In this document: positions 1 through 6,917 of the stretch, piece after piece
Numbering within the stretch: position 1 is the first letter of the stretch
How the letters are laid out: each line of letters starts with the position of its first letter
NCBI GenBank assembly: GCA_003524305.1
Contig: DQHW01000024.1
Coordinates: 304,956-319,309, forward strand
DNA: 14,354 nt
DNA from: Anaerolineaceae bacterium
GTDB taxonomy: Bacteria > Chloroflexota > Anaerolineae > Anaerolineales > Anaerolineaceae
Reading direction: 5' to 3'
The notes under the pieces: generated by a model
What the model was told of the DNA's origin: nothing
What the model saw: the letters and a program-made list of their open reading frames with translations, nothing else
Databases searched by the model: none
Made by a program: the position numbers and the translations under genes

Positions 1-206
1 CTTAGCTGGCGCGATGAGAGCTTTCCGTCATGGGCTATCCATTGATTAAGGCTTATGGCTCGAAAAGTTGGGCTGAAAACCCGGTTGCCGGCCAGGTAAG
101 AAATGGCAGCAGCTACGGGATGTCCGATGAAGTTGGGAAGACCCTGGCTTAATGCCAATATCGCAGCGGTACCCAAAGTCTGTGAGGCAGAGTCATTGTA
201 ATTCAT
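1..206 (-). CDS. N-terminal part of an unrecognised protein, cut by the window edge
   Basis: An open frame starts at an ATG (206 to 204, minus strand) and stays open for 68 codons to the window edge, so only the N-terminus is visible. It begins MNYNDSASQTLGTAAILALS and continues with a mildly hydrophobic, Ala/Gly/Leu-rich stretch containing NFIGHPVAAAISYLAGN. No catalytic motif is visible and I do not recognise the family. No Shine-Dalgarno lies upstream. AT-rich -10-like hexamers sit just before the start (TATAGT at 221 to 216, TATATT at 212 to 207, both read on the minus strand), so the leader would be very short. It is divergent from the MFS gene that starts at 363. The frame is real-looking in length and composition, but the product and the exact start are uncertain. 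Confidence 0.5.
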   Translation of the reverse strand, partial: MNYNDSASQTLGTAAILALSQGLPNFIGHPVAAAISYLAGNRVFSPTFRAISLNQWIAHDGKLSSRQL

Positions 207-304
207 AATATATGGACTATATTTTATCCAACTACTGATGATTTAGGAATACCCCTGATATTTATTGTAACTAAACTCAAATGAATGTGTTAAATAAATG
301 GTTA

Positions 305-313
305 TGGTAGAAT
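305..313 (+). promoter_or_regulatory. Extended -10 promoter of the UMF1-type MFS gene
   Basis: The sequence reads TGGTAGAAT: an extended -10 (TGn) followed by TAGAAT, five of six matches to TATAAT. No good -35 is visible 16-18 nt upstream, which is usual for extended -10 promoters. Transcription would start near 320, leaving a leader of about 43 nt to the ATG at 363. The box overlaps a possible upstream ATG at 312, which argues against that earlier start. Confidence 0.5.
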
Positions 314-362
314 GTTCCTGCGGGAAGTTCTCCTCGCCCACCCCCAATGTTCGGAGAAAACA

Positions 363-1673
363 ATGACAAATATGACTCCTGTTGTGAAGAAAGATCGAAG
401 AGCCCGAAGAGCATGGTATTTTTATGATTTTGGCAACTCTGCCTACGCCGCAGTAGTTTTGCTGGCAGTTTTCTCTGCTTATTTTAAAGGCGTCGTGGTG
501 GGGGGTGCCGAAGGCACACGTCTATGGGGTGTTGCAGTAGGCACTGCCGCCATTTTAGTGGCAATCATCTCCCCAATTCTTGGCTCCATTGCGGATTTTT
601 CAAGAGCCAAAAAGTTGATGTTGTTAATCTTCACCACGATTTCGATCGTTTTTACTGGTTTGTTATTCTTCGTGGGACCTGGCGATGTGATCATGGGGAT
701 GACGTTCTTCATCCTGGCCGAGATTGGCTACCGCGGTGCACAGGTCTTCTATGATGCACTTTTAGTGGATGTAGCCACACCTGAGACCATCGGTGATGTT
801 TCTGGCAAGGGCTGGGCGATCGGTTCCATTGGCGGTGTCGTTTGCCTTGGAATTGTGTTGGCACTATTAAAAGGTTTTGGCGTGCCAGTGGAATACGCCT
901 TTTTGGTTACCGCTTTGTTCTACCTGGCGTCAGCATTACCTACATTCCTGTGGGTTAAGCAAATCTCTGAGCCAGAAAAAATCCCTGCCGGAGAAACCAC
1001 ATTCGGTCTGGCATTCAAAAAACTCGCCCAAACCTTTAAAGCCATAAAGAGTTACAAAGAGTTCGTCAAGTATATGGTCGCCTTTTTGATCTACAACGAT
1101 GGCATCATGATGTTGATGGATTTTGCGGCGATTATCGGCGCCACCATGTTTGGTGTGAACCAAACTCAATTGATCCTTTTCGTAATCATCATCCAGATCA
1201 CCGGAGCTGGCGGCGCCTTCTTGTTTGGAAAAATTTCGGATCGTCGCAGCAGTAAAGAAGCAGTGATCTATTCTTTGATTATTTTAATTGCAGCGATCGT
1301 TGCACTCATGTTCATTAAATCACTCATACTTTTCTTTGTGGTGGGTGCTTTTGCAGGTTTCAGTCTTTCAGGCGCCCAGGCTGTCAGCCGTTCGATGACC
1401 AGCCAGCTTGCACCGCCAGAAAAAGTGTCAGAATTCTACGGTTTCTTATCAGTCGCCGGGCGTACATCCACGTTTGTTGGACCTCTCGTTTTCGGTACGC
1501 TGCAATTCCGCATGCACAACTGGTATCAGAACCACGGATTTGATGCCGTTGCCTCCGAACATTACGGATTAATGTGGGGCATCGGTTCCATCCTGGCCTT
1601 CCTTATCGTCGGCCTCGTTTTCCTTTTGAAAGTCCGCAAAGTGACTCATAAAGATCCGATGATATTTGATTAA
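363..1673 (+). CDS. UMF1/Atg22-like major facilitator transporter
   Basis: A predicted 436-residue polytopic inner-membrane transporter. The N-terminus has the signature of the UMF1 (Atg22-like) branch of the major facilitator superfamily: a basic stretch, then WYFYDFGNSAYA at about residues 19-30, followed by an MFS motif-A-like loop PILGSIADFSRAKK at about 71-84. About twelve hydrophobic segments run to the C-terminus, with a second RISDRRSS-like cytoplasmic loop (FGKISDRRSSKEA) between the halves. Family members are linked to amino acid or metabolite efflux, but the substrate here cannot be told from sequence. The frame is open from ATG 312, but that codon overlaps the -10 box. ATG 363 has GGAG at 353-356, six nt away, so I prefer it. 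The gene is monocistronic, with a promoter upstream and a terminator at 1683-1720. Confidence 0.87.
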   Translation: MTNMTPVVKKDRRARRAWYFYDFGNSAYAAVVLLAVFSAYFKGVVVGGAEGTRLWGVAVGTAAILVAIISPILGSIADFSRAKKLMLLIFTTISIVFTGLLFFVGPGDVIMGMTFFILAEIGYRGAQVFYDALLVDVATPETIGDVSGKGWAIGSIGGVVCLGIVLALLKGFGVPVEYAFLVTALFYLASALPTFLWVKQISEPEKIPAGETTFGLAFKKLAQTFKAIKSYKEFVKYMVAFLIYNDGIMMLMDFAAIIGATMFGVNQTQLILFVIIIQITGAGGAFLFGKISDRRSSKEAVIYSLIILIAAIVALMFIKSLILFFVVGAFAGFSLSGAQAVSRSMTSQLAPPEKVSEFYGFLSVAGRTSTFVGPLVFGTLQFRMHNWYQNHGFDAVASEHYGLMWGIGSILAFLIVGLVFLLKVRKVTHKDPMIFD

Positions 1674-1682
1674 TTTTTAAAT

Positions 1683-1720
1683 AATCACCGCCGGGGAGTG
1701 ACCTCTGGCGGTGATTTTAT
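1683..1720 (+). terminator. Rho-independent terminator of the UMF1-type gene
   Basis: A perfect 10-bp stem AATCACCGCC (1683-1692) / GGCGGTGATT (1707-1716) is followed by an AT-rich tract TTTTATATT. The 14-nt loop can add a short GAG/CTC inner stem. It starts 9 nt after the stop codon. Confidence 0.85.
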
Positions 1721-1733
1721 ATTAAACAGAAGA

Positions 1734-1739
1734 TATAAT
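1734..1739 (+). promoter_or_regulatory. -10 box for a probably leaderless acyltransferase mRNA
   Basis: A perfect TATAAT lies 7 nt before the ATG at 1747, so transcription would begin at or next to the A of the start codon. No clear -35 is seen at 16-18 nt spacing and there is no Shine-Dalgarno in the 7-nt gap. Confidence 0.6.
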
Positions 1740-1746
1740 TAAACTT

Positions 1747-2478
1747 ATGACAACTCCAATCCGTTATCCTCGCCGACGTGTAATCCGCGCTATTTTAAAG
1801 TCTGGCATCGCTGCTGCTTTTGGCATATTGGCTGATTTTGATATTGAAGGTCGTGAGAATATCCCAACCAAAGGACCACTTTTGGTTGTCGCCAATCACT
1901 TCCATTTTCTTGACCCGTTGGCTTTGATCCACACCGCGCCCTGGCCGATGGAATTCGTCGGGGGCGCTCAAACCCCCAATGCCCCCAGCAGTGTCAGTTG
2001 GTTTAGTAAAGCCTTCGGTGTGATCCCCACTTACCGCGGCACAGGTTCACGCGAAACATTGCAAAATGCGGAAGAAATTCTCAAGCAAAAAGGTGTTTTG
2101 GCGATTTTCCCTGAAGGGGGAAGTTGGGCACAAGTGTTACGTCCAGCCAGACCAGGGACAGCCTTTTTAGCCTGGCGTACAAAAGCCCAGATTCTGCCAG
2201 TTGGTCTGGATGATCTGGTGGGATTCTTCCAACGCATGAAATTCGGGCAACGGGTTCATGTAAAGGTAAAATTCGGCAAACCATTCGGTCCTGTGGCCGC
2301 TTCTGACGGTTCACGACCCGGGCGCGAGGAATTGGATGCGATCGGACATGACATAATGCGTCATCTCTCATATCTTCTTCCGCCTGAACGTCAGGGATTT
2401 TATTCACCCGATCCAGCCATCCGTGAAGCGGCTCTCGGCACTGAAATTTACCCGTGGGCAAATGCAATTGAAGGATGA
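1747..2478 (+). CDS. PlsC-family 1-acylglycerol-3-phosphate acyltransferase
   Basis: A 243-residue LPLAT/PlsC-family enzyme, expected to transfer a fatty acyl group to the sn-2 position of lysophosphatidate on the inner face of the membrane, giving phosphatidate for phospholipid synthesis. The catalytic HX4D motif is present as NHFHFLDP (His51, Asp56), and the glycerol-phosphate-binding motif is FPEGG at 121-125. A later stretch, RPGTAFLAWRTKAQILPVGL, matches the usual block III/IV region with its Pro-Val turn. The N-terminus is basic with one hydrophobic segment at about 15-30, fitting peripheral or single-pass membrane attachment. Length is normal for the family. There is no Shine-Dalgarno; the start follows a TATAAT by 7 nt. 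Acyl-donor and exact acceptor specificity cannot be deduced, and another lysophospholipid acyltransferase role is possible. Confidence 0.9.
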   Translation: MTTPIRYPRRRVIRAILKSGIAAAFGILADFDIEGRENIPTKGPLLVVANHFHFLDPLALIHTAPWPMEFVGGAQTPNAPSSVSWFSKAFGVIPTYRGTGSRETLQNAEEILKQKGVLAIFPEGGSWAQVLRPARPGTAFLAWRTKAQILPVGLDDLVGFFQRMKFGQRVHVKVKFGKPFGPVAASDGSRPGREELDAIGHDIMRHLSYLLPPERQGFYSPDPAIREAALGTEIYPWANAIEG

Positions 2479-2484
2479 CATACC

Positions 2485-2510
2485 AAACCGGCGAAAATTC
2501 GCCGGTTTTT
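2485..2510 (+). terminator. Rho-independent terminator of the acyltransferase gene
   Basis: The stem AAACCGGCG (2485-2493) / CGCCGGTTT (2500-2508) closes a 6-nt loop and runs into TTTTT. It begins 6 nt after the stop codon. Confidence 0.88.
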
Positions 2511-2583
2511 GCAACCTTTTTATGCCTTTTTTCGTCAATTAAGCGATAATAAATCTACCTTCATTTATTAGACAGGATAAATC

Positions 2584-3504
2584 ATGAGAAAACTCGCCTT
2601 GCTTGTCATTATCAGTCTTTTCTTGATGGGTTGCAGCCTGCCCTTCACCATTTCTTGGAATAACACAGCCACCCCGCAAATTGAAACACCGGTTCAAATC
2701 ATCGCCACAGAGACGGAGGGTGTCATCGCTACAGAACCACCAGTCACCACCGCCGCACCCACCGAAGCTCCGTTGAATGGCATTGAACTTAACCTAGGCG
2801 GTGTCTATATGGTGCTTCCTCCCTGTATGGCAGTGAATGCCACCGGCACATTGATTCCGGCAGTGCCATATGATGAAAACAACGGTCCCATGGAGTATCA
2901 CCCCGAAAATCGCAAGATAACCTTCCAGGGATACACTCTTTCTGGCAATTTTTTTGATCCCAGTAACACAACTCATGGCGGCATAACGATTTACCCGATC
3001 GCTGAATTTGTGGCCATGAATCAAATGATTGCGACAGAAGTTGCCGATATGCAGGCGCTGCTTGCCGCGCAACCGGCAGCACCCGACGGTATTCCATTAC
3101 TTCCTAATCTATACGCAGCCCAGGTCTTCAGTTCCAATGAGAAATACCTCACCTTCCAAAATGGACAGGGCATCCGCTTTTTGACAGAATATGCACAATA
3201 TTATGCGCCGGTCAATAACCACGATCTTTTCTATACCTTCCAGGGCATCACTTCTGATGGCAAGTATTGGGTTTCAGCCTTCCTGCCAGTTAATGCAGCC
3301 TATTTGCAAGCTGCCTACGATTCCGTGAACGTTCCTGCAGACGGCATCCCCGCACCGGCGATGGATGATCCTAATTACTCCAATGCGATGGAACTCTATT
3401 ACGTCTCCATGCTGGAGAAGCTCAATACCACTCCCGATGCAAGTTTCACCCCCGGGCTGGATTGTCTTGATCAATATATTCAGTCTTTGCAAATAAGTGA
3501 CTAG
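2584..3504 (+). CDS. Secreted lipoprotein of unknown function with Thr/Pro linker
   Basis: A 306-residue predicted lipoprotein. The N-terminus MRKLALLVIISLFLMGC is a short signal peptide with the lipobox L-M-G-C, so Cys17 would be lipidated and the protein held on the outside of the membrane. Residues about 25-63 form a Thr/Pro/Ala/Glu-rich spacer. A globular part of about 240 residues follows, with no motif I recognise. It contains two cysteines, Cys81 and Cys294, near the two ends of the domain, which could form a disulfide. The start is supported by AGGA at 2574-2577, 6 nt before the ATG; GATAAT at 2545-2550 is a possible -10. The gene is separately terminated, so it is probably transcribed alone. 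The next gene makes an exported cell-wall peptidase, but a shared function is only a guess. Confidence 0.82.
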   Translation: MRKLALLVIISLFLMGCSLPFTISWNNTATPQIETPVQIIATETEGVIATEPPVTTAAPTEAPLNGIELNLGGVYMVLPPCMAVNATGTLIPAVPYDENNGPMEYHPENRKITFQGYTLSGNFFDPSNTTHGGITIYPIAEFVAMNQMIATEVADMQALLAAQPAAPDGIPLLPNLYAAQVFSSNEKYLTFQNGQGIRFLTEYAQYYAPVNNHDLFYTFQGITSDGKYWVSAFLPVNAAYLQAAYDSVNVPADGIPAPAMDDPNYSNAMELYYVSMLEKLNTTPDASFTPGLDCLDQYIQSLQISD

Positions 3505-3515
3505 GTTTTCGTTCC

Positions 3516-3551
3516 AAAAAAGGGATTCCACATGGGATCCCTTTTTATTTT
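3516..3551 (+). terminator. Rho-independent terminator of the lipoprotein gene
   Basis: A 13-bp stem AAAAAGGGATTCC (3517-3529) / GGGATCCCTTTTT (3534-3546), with one T-G wobble, closes the 4-nt loop ACAT. It is followed by ATTTTTA. Confidence 0.88.
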
Positions 3552-3568
3552 TAATCAGCATTATCCAT

Positions 3569-3574
3569 TACAAT
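3569..3574 (+). promoter_or_regulatory. -10 box for a probably leaderless M23 peptidase mRNA
   Basis: TACAAT (5 of 6 to consensus) ends 7 nt before the ATG at 3582. The gap AGAGTTT has no convincing Shine-Dalgarno. The geometry matches that before 1747 and 7976. Confidence 0.5.
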
Positions 3575-3581
3575 AGAGTTT

Positions 3582-5018
3582 ATGCCTAAATTATTTCATC
3601 GAATGATCCAGGTCTGCCTGGTCGTGATGCTGGTTTCAGCGTTATTCTCCCCTGCCGCGGTGAAAGCCCAGACAACTGGATTGAAGTACACCGTCCTTGA
3701 AGGCGATACCATTGACTCAATCGCCACGGCTTTTCACACCACGGCTTACCATATCAGACGCATCAATTACATTCCTGACCTGGATTACATTTATCCCGGT
3801 CAAAGTTTACTTATCCCTGGATTTGACGACGTGGAAGGCGAAATTGTGCGCGTCAACCAACCTTTTGGCAAATCACTTTTGGCCTTTTTAAGCAGTCAGC
3901 ACCAGCCATTATCGCTCTTGTTGAGATTAAATTTCGTAACAAATGTAGACCAAACCTGGGCAGGCGCCCCACTCTACATTATGTATACCGGAACTCCCAC
4001 AGTGCAAGAAATACCCGTCACAGAGGGTCTCACCAGCCTTGAAACGGCAGTAAAACGGGGTGTGAGCACCTGGACCCTGGCAGAATATAACACCCTGCGC
4101 GGTCCGTGGTTAATGCTACCGAATACATCGCTGTGGATGCCAGACACTTCTGCAGTGGAAGGCGTTCAAAGCGGCACCACACCTGAAATGACCGTCTCGC
4201 CATTTCCGCTGCTGCAAGGCAAGACCACTGAGTTGATTACAAACACACCTCCCGCAGACGCAACCCTCAGCGGCAGCCTTAGAATGTCTGTTAATGACTC
4301 ACTGGGAACCGATCTATACTATAAATCGGTCGAATTCCCGATGCATTTTTTCCCCACGGATGACGGCCGTATGATAGCCCTTCAAGGTGTGCACCGCTTC
4401 ACCAAACCTGGCCTGGCTGCCATGCGAATAACCACCAGCTACCCTGACGGTTCCACATTTTCGTACCAAGAAAACCTGCTGGTTAAAACCTATGACTACG
4501 GCACGGGTGCGCCGATAACGGTGGATGTTTCATATATTGATCCAACGGTTACTGTGCCTGAATGGGAAATGATCAAATCGTTATTAAATGAAGCTCCCAC
4601 CACAAAAGAATGGACCTTTGGTCTGTCTGATCCAAGCCCTTCTGAGGGGGACTGGATATCAAGGTACGGGCTTTTACGCTCCTATAATGAAAGTGAATAC
4701 ATCTACTTTCACAGCGGGGTCGATTTTCAAGGTAATAATTCAACACCCATTTTTGCAGCAGCAGCCGGAACCGTCGTGCTCGCACAAACCCTTGATGTTC
4801 GCGGCGGGGCAACCATTATTTCACACGGTCACGGCGTCTATACCGGTTATTGGCACCAGTCTCAGATTGATGTGAAAGTTGGTGATCATGTGGATGCCGG
4901 ACAAACCATCGGTATGGTGGGGGGTACAGGCCGTGTAACGGGTGCACATCTGCATTTTGAGGTTATTGTTGGCGGTGTGCAGGTTGATCCTACCGAATGG
5001 CTGCAAGGGATGTATTAA
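3582..5018 (+). CDS. Exported LysM and M23 (LytM-type) zinc metallopeptidase
   Basis: A 478-residue secreted cell-wall protein. Residues 1-29 form a signal peptide ending VKA before Gln30. One LysM peptidoglycan-binding domain follows at about 35-78 (YTVLEGDTIDSIATAF ... IYPGQSLLIP). Residues about 190-340 look like beta-rich, Ig-like spacer. The C-terminus is an M23 peptidase with all expected residues: zinc ligands His377 and Asp381 (HSGVD) and His458, and catalytic histidines His425 (YWH) and His456 (HLHFE). It should cut peptide cross-links in peptidoglycan outside the membrane, or act as an amidase activator; the intact ligands favour a true enzyme. No Shine-Dalgarno precedes the ATG; a TACAAT box lies 7 nt upstream. 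The gene is monocistronic and ends at a terminator at 5064. Confidence 0.93.
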   Translation: MPKLFHRMIQVCLVVMLVSALFSPAAVKAQTTGLKYTVLEGDTIDSIATAFHTTAYHIRRINYIPDLDYIYPGQSLLIPGFDDVEGEIVRVNQPFGKSLLAFLSSQHQPLSLLLRLNFVTNVDQTWAGAPLYIMYTGTPTVQEIPVTEGLTSLETAVKRGVSTWTLAEYNTLRGPWLMLPNTSLWMPDTSAVEGVQSGTTPEMTVSPFPLLQGKTTELITNTPPADATLSGSLRMSVNDSLGTDLYYKSVEFPMHFFPTDDGRMIALQGVHRFTKPGLAAMRITTSYPDGSTFSYQENLLVKTYDYGTGAPITVDVSYIDPTVTVPEWEMIKSLLNEAPTTKEWTFGLSDPSPSEGDWISRYGLLRSYNESEYIYFHSGVDFQGNNSTPIFAAAAGTVVLAQTLDVRGGATIISHGHGVYTGYWHQSQIDVKVGDHVDAGQTIGMVGGTGRVTGAHLHFEVIVGGVQVDPTEWLQGMY

Positions 5019-5063
5019 ACCCCTGTTTCATCAATATTATGATTCATACAACATCGGAGTGTA

Positions 5064-5096
5064 AAACCAGATAGGGATAAATCTACTTGGTTTTTT
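5064..5096 (+). terminator. Rho-independent terminator of the M23 peptidase gene
   Basis: AAACCAG (5064-5070) pairs with TTGGTTT (5087-5093), six Watson-Crick pairs plus a G-U, extended by TAG/CTA after one mismatch. It runs into TTTTTT. Confidence 0.7.
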
Positions 5097-5120
5097 GTTG
5101 CTCTCTTGTTTGTTTTAAAC

Positions 5121-5180
5121 GGCATTTTATCGGCTAAATAATGGCTATTTAACGGCTATGATGATAACTTTCTTTGGCTA
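5121..5180 (+). repeat. Direct GGCWW repeats in an 11-nt register
   Basis: GGCAT at 5121 and GGCTA at 5132, 5143, 5154 and 5176 all fall in one 11-nt register; only the slot at 5165 is empty (TAACT). The six bases after each motif are AT-rich in most units. Eleven-nt direct repeats place every motif on the same face of the helix, as in binding sites of OmpR/PhoB-type response regulators. The last copy ends 2 nt before TTGACA. Confidence 0.6.
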
Positions 5181-5182
5181 CT

Positions 5183-5211
5183 TTGACAGCCCGCAGGTGT
5201 GATTTTAAGAG
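5183..5211 (+). promoter_or_regulatory. Possible activator-dependent promoter (TTGACA with weak -10)
   Basis: A consensus -35 TTGACA (5183-5188) is followed only by weak -10 candidates: TTTAAG at 5204-5209 with 15-nt spacing, or TAAGAG at 5206-5211 with 17-nt spacing. A perfect -35 and poor -10 next to phased repeats suggests activation by a bound regulator. No gene follows on the plus strand, so the transcript, if any, is a small RNA or antisense to the minus-strand gene 5326-6105. Confidence 0.3.
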
Positions 5212-5325
5212 CGGTGTTTATTTTCGTTTCACTCCAAGTTGCATAAAGCCTTACCAAAATTATGAATCCAGCCTGGGAATATTCACGTAGACTTGGATAA
5301 CGATAAGAAAAAATGGAAACACAAC

Positions 5326-6105
5326 CTAAACGTATTTTGATTTGTCGACCAATTCACGCAGTTTCTCTTCATCCGTTTTTTCATTGAAGTTCGGGTTATT
5401 TGATTCAGTTGTTTGTTCAGAAATTTCAGCAGCACGAAGAATTTCATAAGACGCTGCCTGCATAACCGACCATTTGCCGCAATTTTCACAACGGTCAAAC
5501 TTGCCGATCGCAATATTGAATCCCCAGATATGGCGCGGGGTTGGTCTGCCGCAGTGTTTACAAATGCTTCCACCGGCATATCCGTAATTCCGTTGGGTTC
5601 CTGGTGCAACCCCATTCGGATTTCGTTTACGCATGACCGCAAACTGAGCCAACCCTACCACAACCATAATGCCAACCAACAGCAAAATTATAGGACCCAC
5701 AATATTTTTCATGCCGGCTGCTTCTTCTTCAGGAGATACAAAATTCATATGCCGCGCCGGAGTTGTGAACTTTTTACCAGACGTATTGGTCACCACAGCC
5801 GTCAAATCATGCGACCCAAACGGATATTGACTGGTGTTGAATTGATACGTAAACGGAGATTCATCAACTTCTGTCATCAATTGATCGTCAATAAAATAAG
5901 ACACAGAGGCTAAATCTTCAGGTCCAACAATACGCAGTGTGAACAACCCTCTAATATCTGCACCGGCGCCATAACCAAAATCTCGATTGATATTCAACCG
6001 ATAAAGCGGCTCTTCTGATGTTTGTGCCAAAACAGGGCTGAATATTAATACCAAAAGAATCAAAACCATTAATAATGAATTTAAGAATGCATTTCTTGCT
6101 TTCAT
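5326..6105 (-). CDS. Membrane-anchored Ig-like and zinc-ribbon protein, third gene of ABC operon
   Basis: A 259-residue protein of unrecognised family with a clear layout: signal peptide 1-27 (ending VLA before Gln28), an extracytoplasmic Ig-like beta domain at about 50-124 (VSYFIDDQLMTEVDESPFTY, as in Big-type Ig domains), one transmembrane helix at about 135-157 followed by the basic RKR, then a cytoplasmic zinc ribbon with Cys182, Cys185, Cys206 and Cys209 (CKHCGRP and CENCGKW), and a charged C-terminal tail. The frame is open from an ATG at 6123, but AAGGAG lies 6-7 nt before the ATG at 6105, which gives the proper signal peptide, so 6105 is chosen. Its start is 8 nt after the permease stop, and the ribosome site overlaps that stop, implying translational coupling. 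It probably serves as an accessory part of the transporter; the role is inference. Confidence 0.83.
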   Translation of the reverse strand: MKARNAFLNSLLMVLILLVLIFSPVLAQTSEEPLYRLNINRDFGYGAGADIRGLFTLRIVGPEDLASVSYFIDDQLMTEVDESPFTYQFNTSQYPFGSHDLTAVVTNTSGKKFTTPARHMNFVSPEEEAAGMKNIVGPIILLLVGIMVVVGLAQFAVMRKRNPNGVAPGTQRNYGYAGGSICKHCGRPTPRHIWGFNIAIGKFDRCENCGKWSVMQAASYEILRAAEISEQTTESNNPNFNEKTDEEKLRELVDKSKYV

Positions 6106-6113
6106 GTGACTCC

Positions 6114-6914
6114 TTATTTCCATCCCGTTAATATAGTTTCACGTCGAAAGAGGCGTGCGGCCAGCCTAATCATGGCAATATCCACCAACACCAGGACTGC
6201 GGCTGTTATCAAAATAAGTTGAACATTCAAGATTATGATACCTGCAAGCTGCCCAAACAATACCAACATCACCGGCAAGATTAATACCGCAGAAATCTGT
6301 TCAGCCACCCGCGGATCAGCCGTACGCGACGATATAAATATGGCAAAAATAACCGCCATAATCGCCATCAAAGGTCCCACCAAAAAGATGGCCAGAAGCC
6401 AGGTAGGGCCTGCAATGTAAGACATCACATCTTTGCTCACTCCCGTCAAAGGCACCACTAACAAGAAAAATATGAAACAACCCCATGTGGCAATGACAGC
6501 CGGGATAACTGCTGACAGACCTTTTCCAGCCAGCAATTCTTCAGTGGTGATGGGCGTTGCCAGCAGTGGTTCCAAACTATGGGTTGTCTTTTCACCCACG
6601 ATACTATAAGCCGCAATGGCAATCGGTATCATAATGGGCATCATGAGATATAGAAGCATGAATTCGTTAACCATGAAGATCTGCACACAATCCATCATGG
6701 GCAAGCTGCCGCAGGTCATCATAAATTGAGCCGGCACATCTGCTGAATCACCGCCTTGCATGGCAGCATTATGTCCAAAAAAATAGAGTAAACCAAGAGG
6801 CATCAGAGTAAAAATAACAGGCATCAGAACGATGGTAAACAATACCACCCGGTTCTTAAATACCTCTGCCCATTCTTTGTCAATGATCGTTTTAACACGC
6901 GAAAGCTTAAACAT
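6114..6914 (-). CDS. ABC-2 type transporter permease subunit
   Basis: A 266-residue integral membrane protein with about six hydrophobic segments (roughly 22-47, 86-105, 134-157, 170-195, 207-229 and 230-250). Between the second and third lies the typical ABC-2 export permease loop EKTTHSLEPLLATPITTEEL followed by LAGK (about 108-131), which contacts the ATPase. The first periplasmic loop is long and holds Cys68 and Cys76. It should pair with the ATPase encoded just upstream as a homodimeric exporter of the NatB/DrrB type. Three nt separate its ATG from the ATPase stop, and its Shine-Dalgarno (AGAAGGA) lies in the last ATPase codons, so translation is coupled. Exported substrate cannot be predicted; sodium, drug or lipid-linked substrates are all known for this class. 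Confidence 0.9.
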   Translation of the reverse strand: MFKLSRVKTIIDKEWAEVFKNRVVLFTIVLMPVIFTLMPLGLLYFFGHNAAMQGGDSADVPAQFMMTCGSLPMMDCVQIFMVNEFMLLYLMMPIMIPIAIAAYSIVGEKTTHSLEPLLATPITTEELLAGKGLSAVIPAVIATWGCFIFFLLVVPLTGVSKDVMSYIAGPTWLLAIFLVGPLMAIMAVIFAIFISSRTADPRVAEQISAVLILPVMLVLFGQLAGIIILNVQLILITAAVLVLVDIAMIRLAARLFRRETILTGWK

Positions 6915-6917
6915 GGT

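Larger units (their letters stand above)
5097..5325. other. Intergenic gap between convergent genes with phased repeats
   Basis: No gene is visible in these 229 bases. The only plus-strand reading frames are tiny (for example 12 codons from ATG 5262) and none has a ribosome site. The stretch contains the 11-nt phased repeats and TTGACA described separately. No clear terminator for the minus-strand gene ending at 5326 can be seen. Confidence 0.6.

Noticed and set aside
5019..5325. tRNA, riboswitch or CRISPR-like structure in the largest intergenic gap
   Set aside because: No cloverleaf, no conserved aptamer core and no spaced palindromic repeats are visible. The 11-nt repeats are far too short for CRISPR and do not form hairpins.
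5413..5913. 166-codon plus-strand open frame opposite the Ig-like/zinc-ribbon gene, downstream of the TTGACA
   Set aside because: It lies antisense to a gene with a clear signal peptide, membrane helix and zinc ribbon; its own translation shows no recognisable domain, and its start codon has no good ribosome site. I treat it as a shadow frame.
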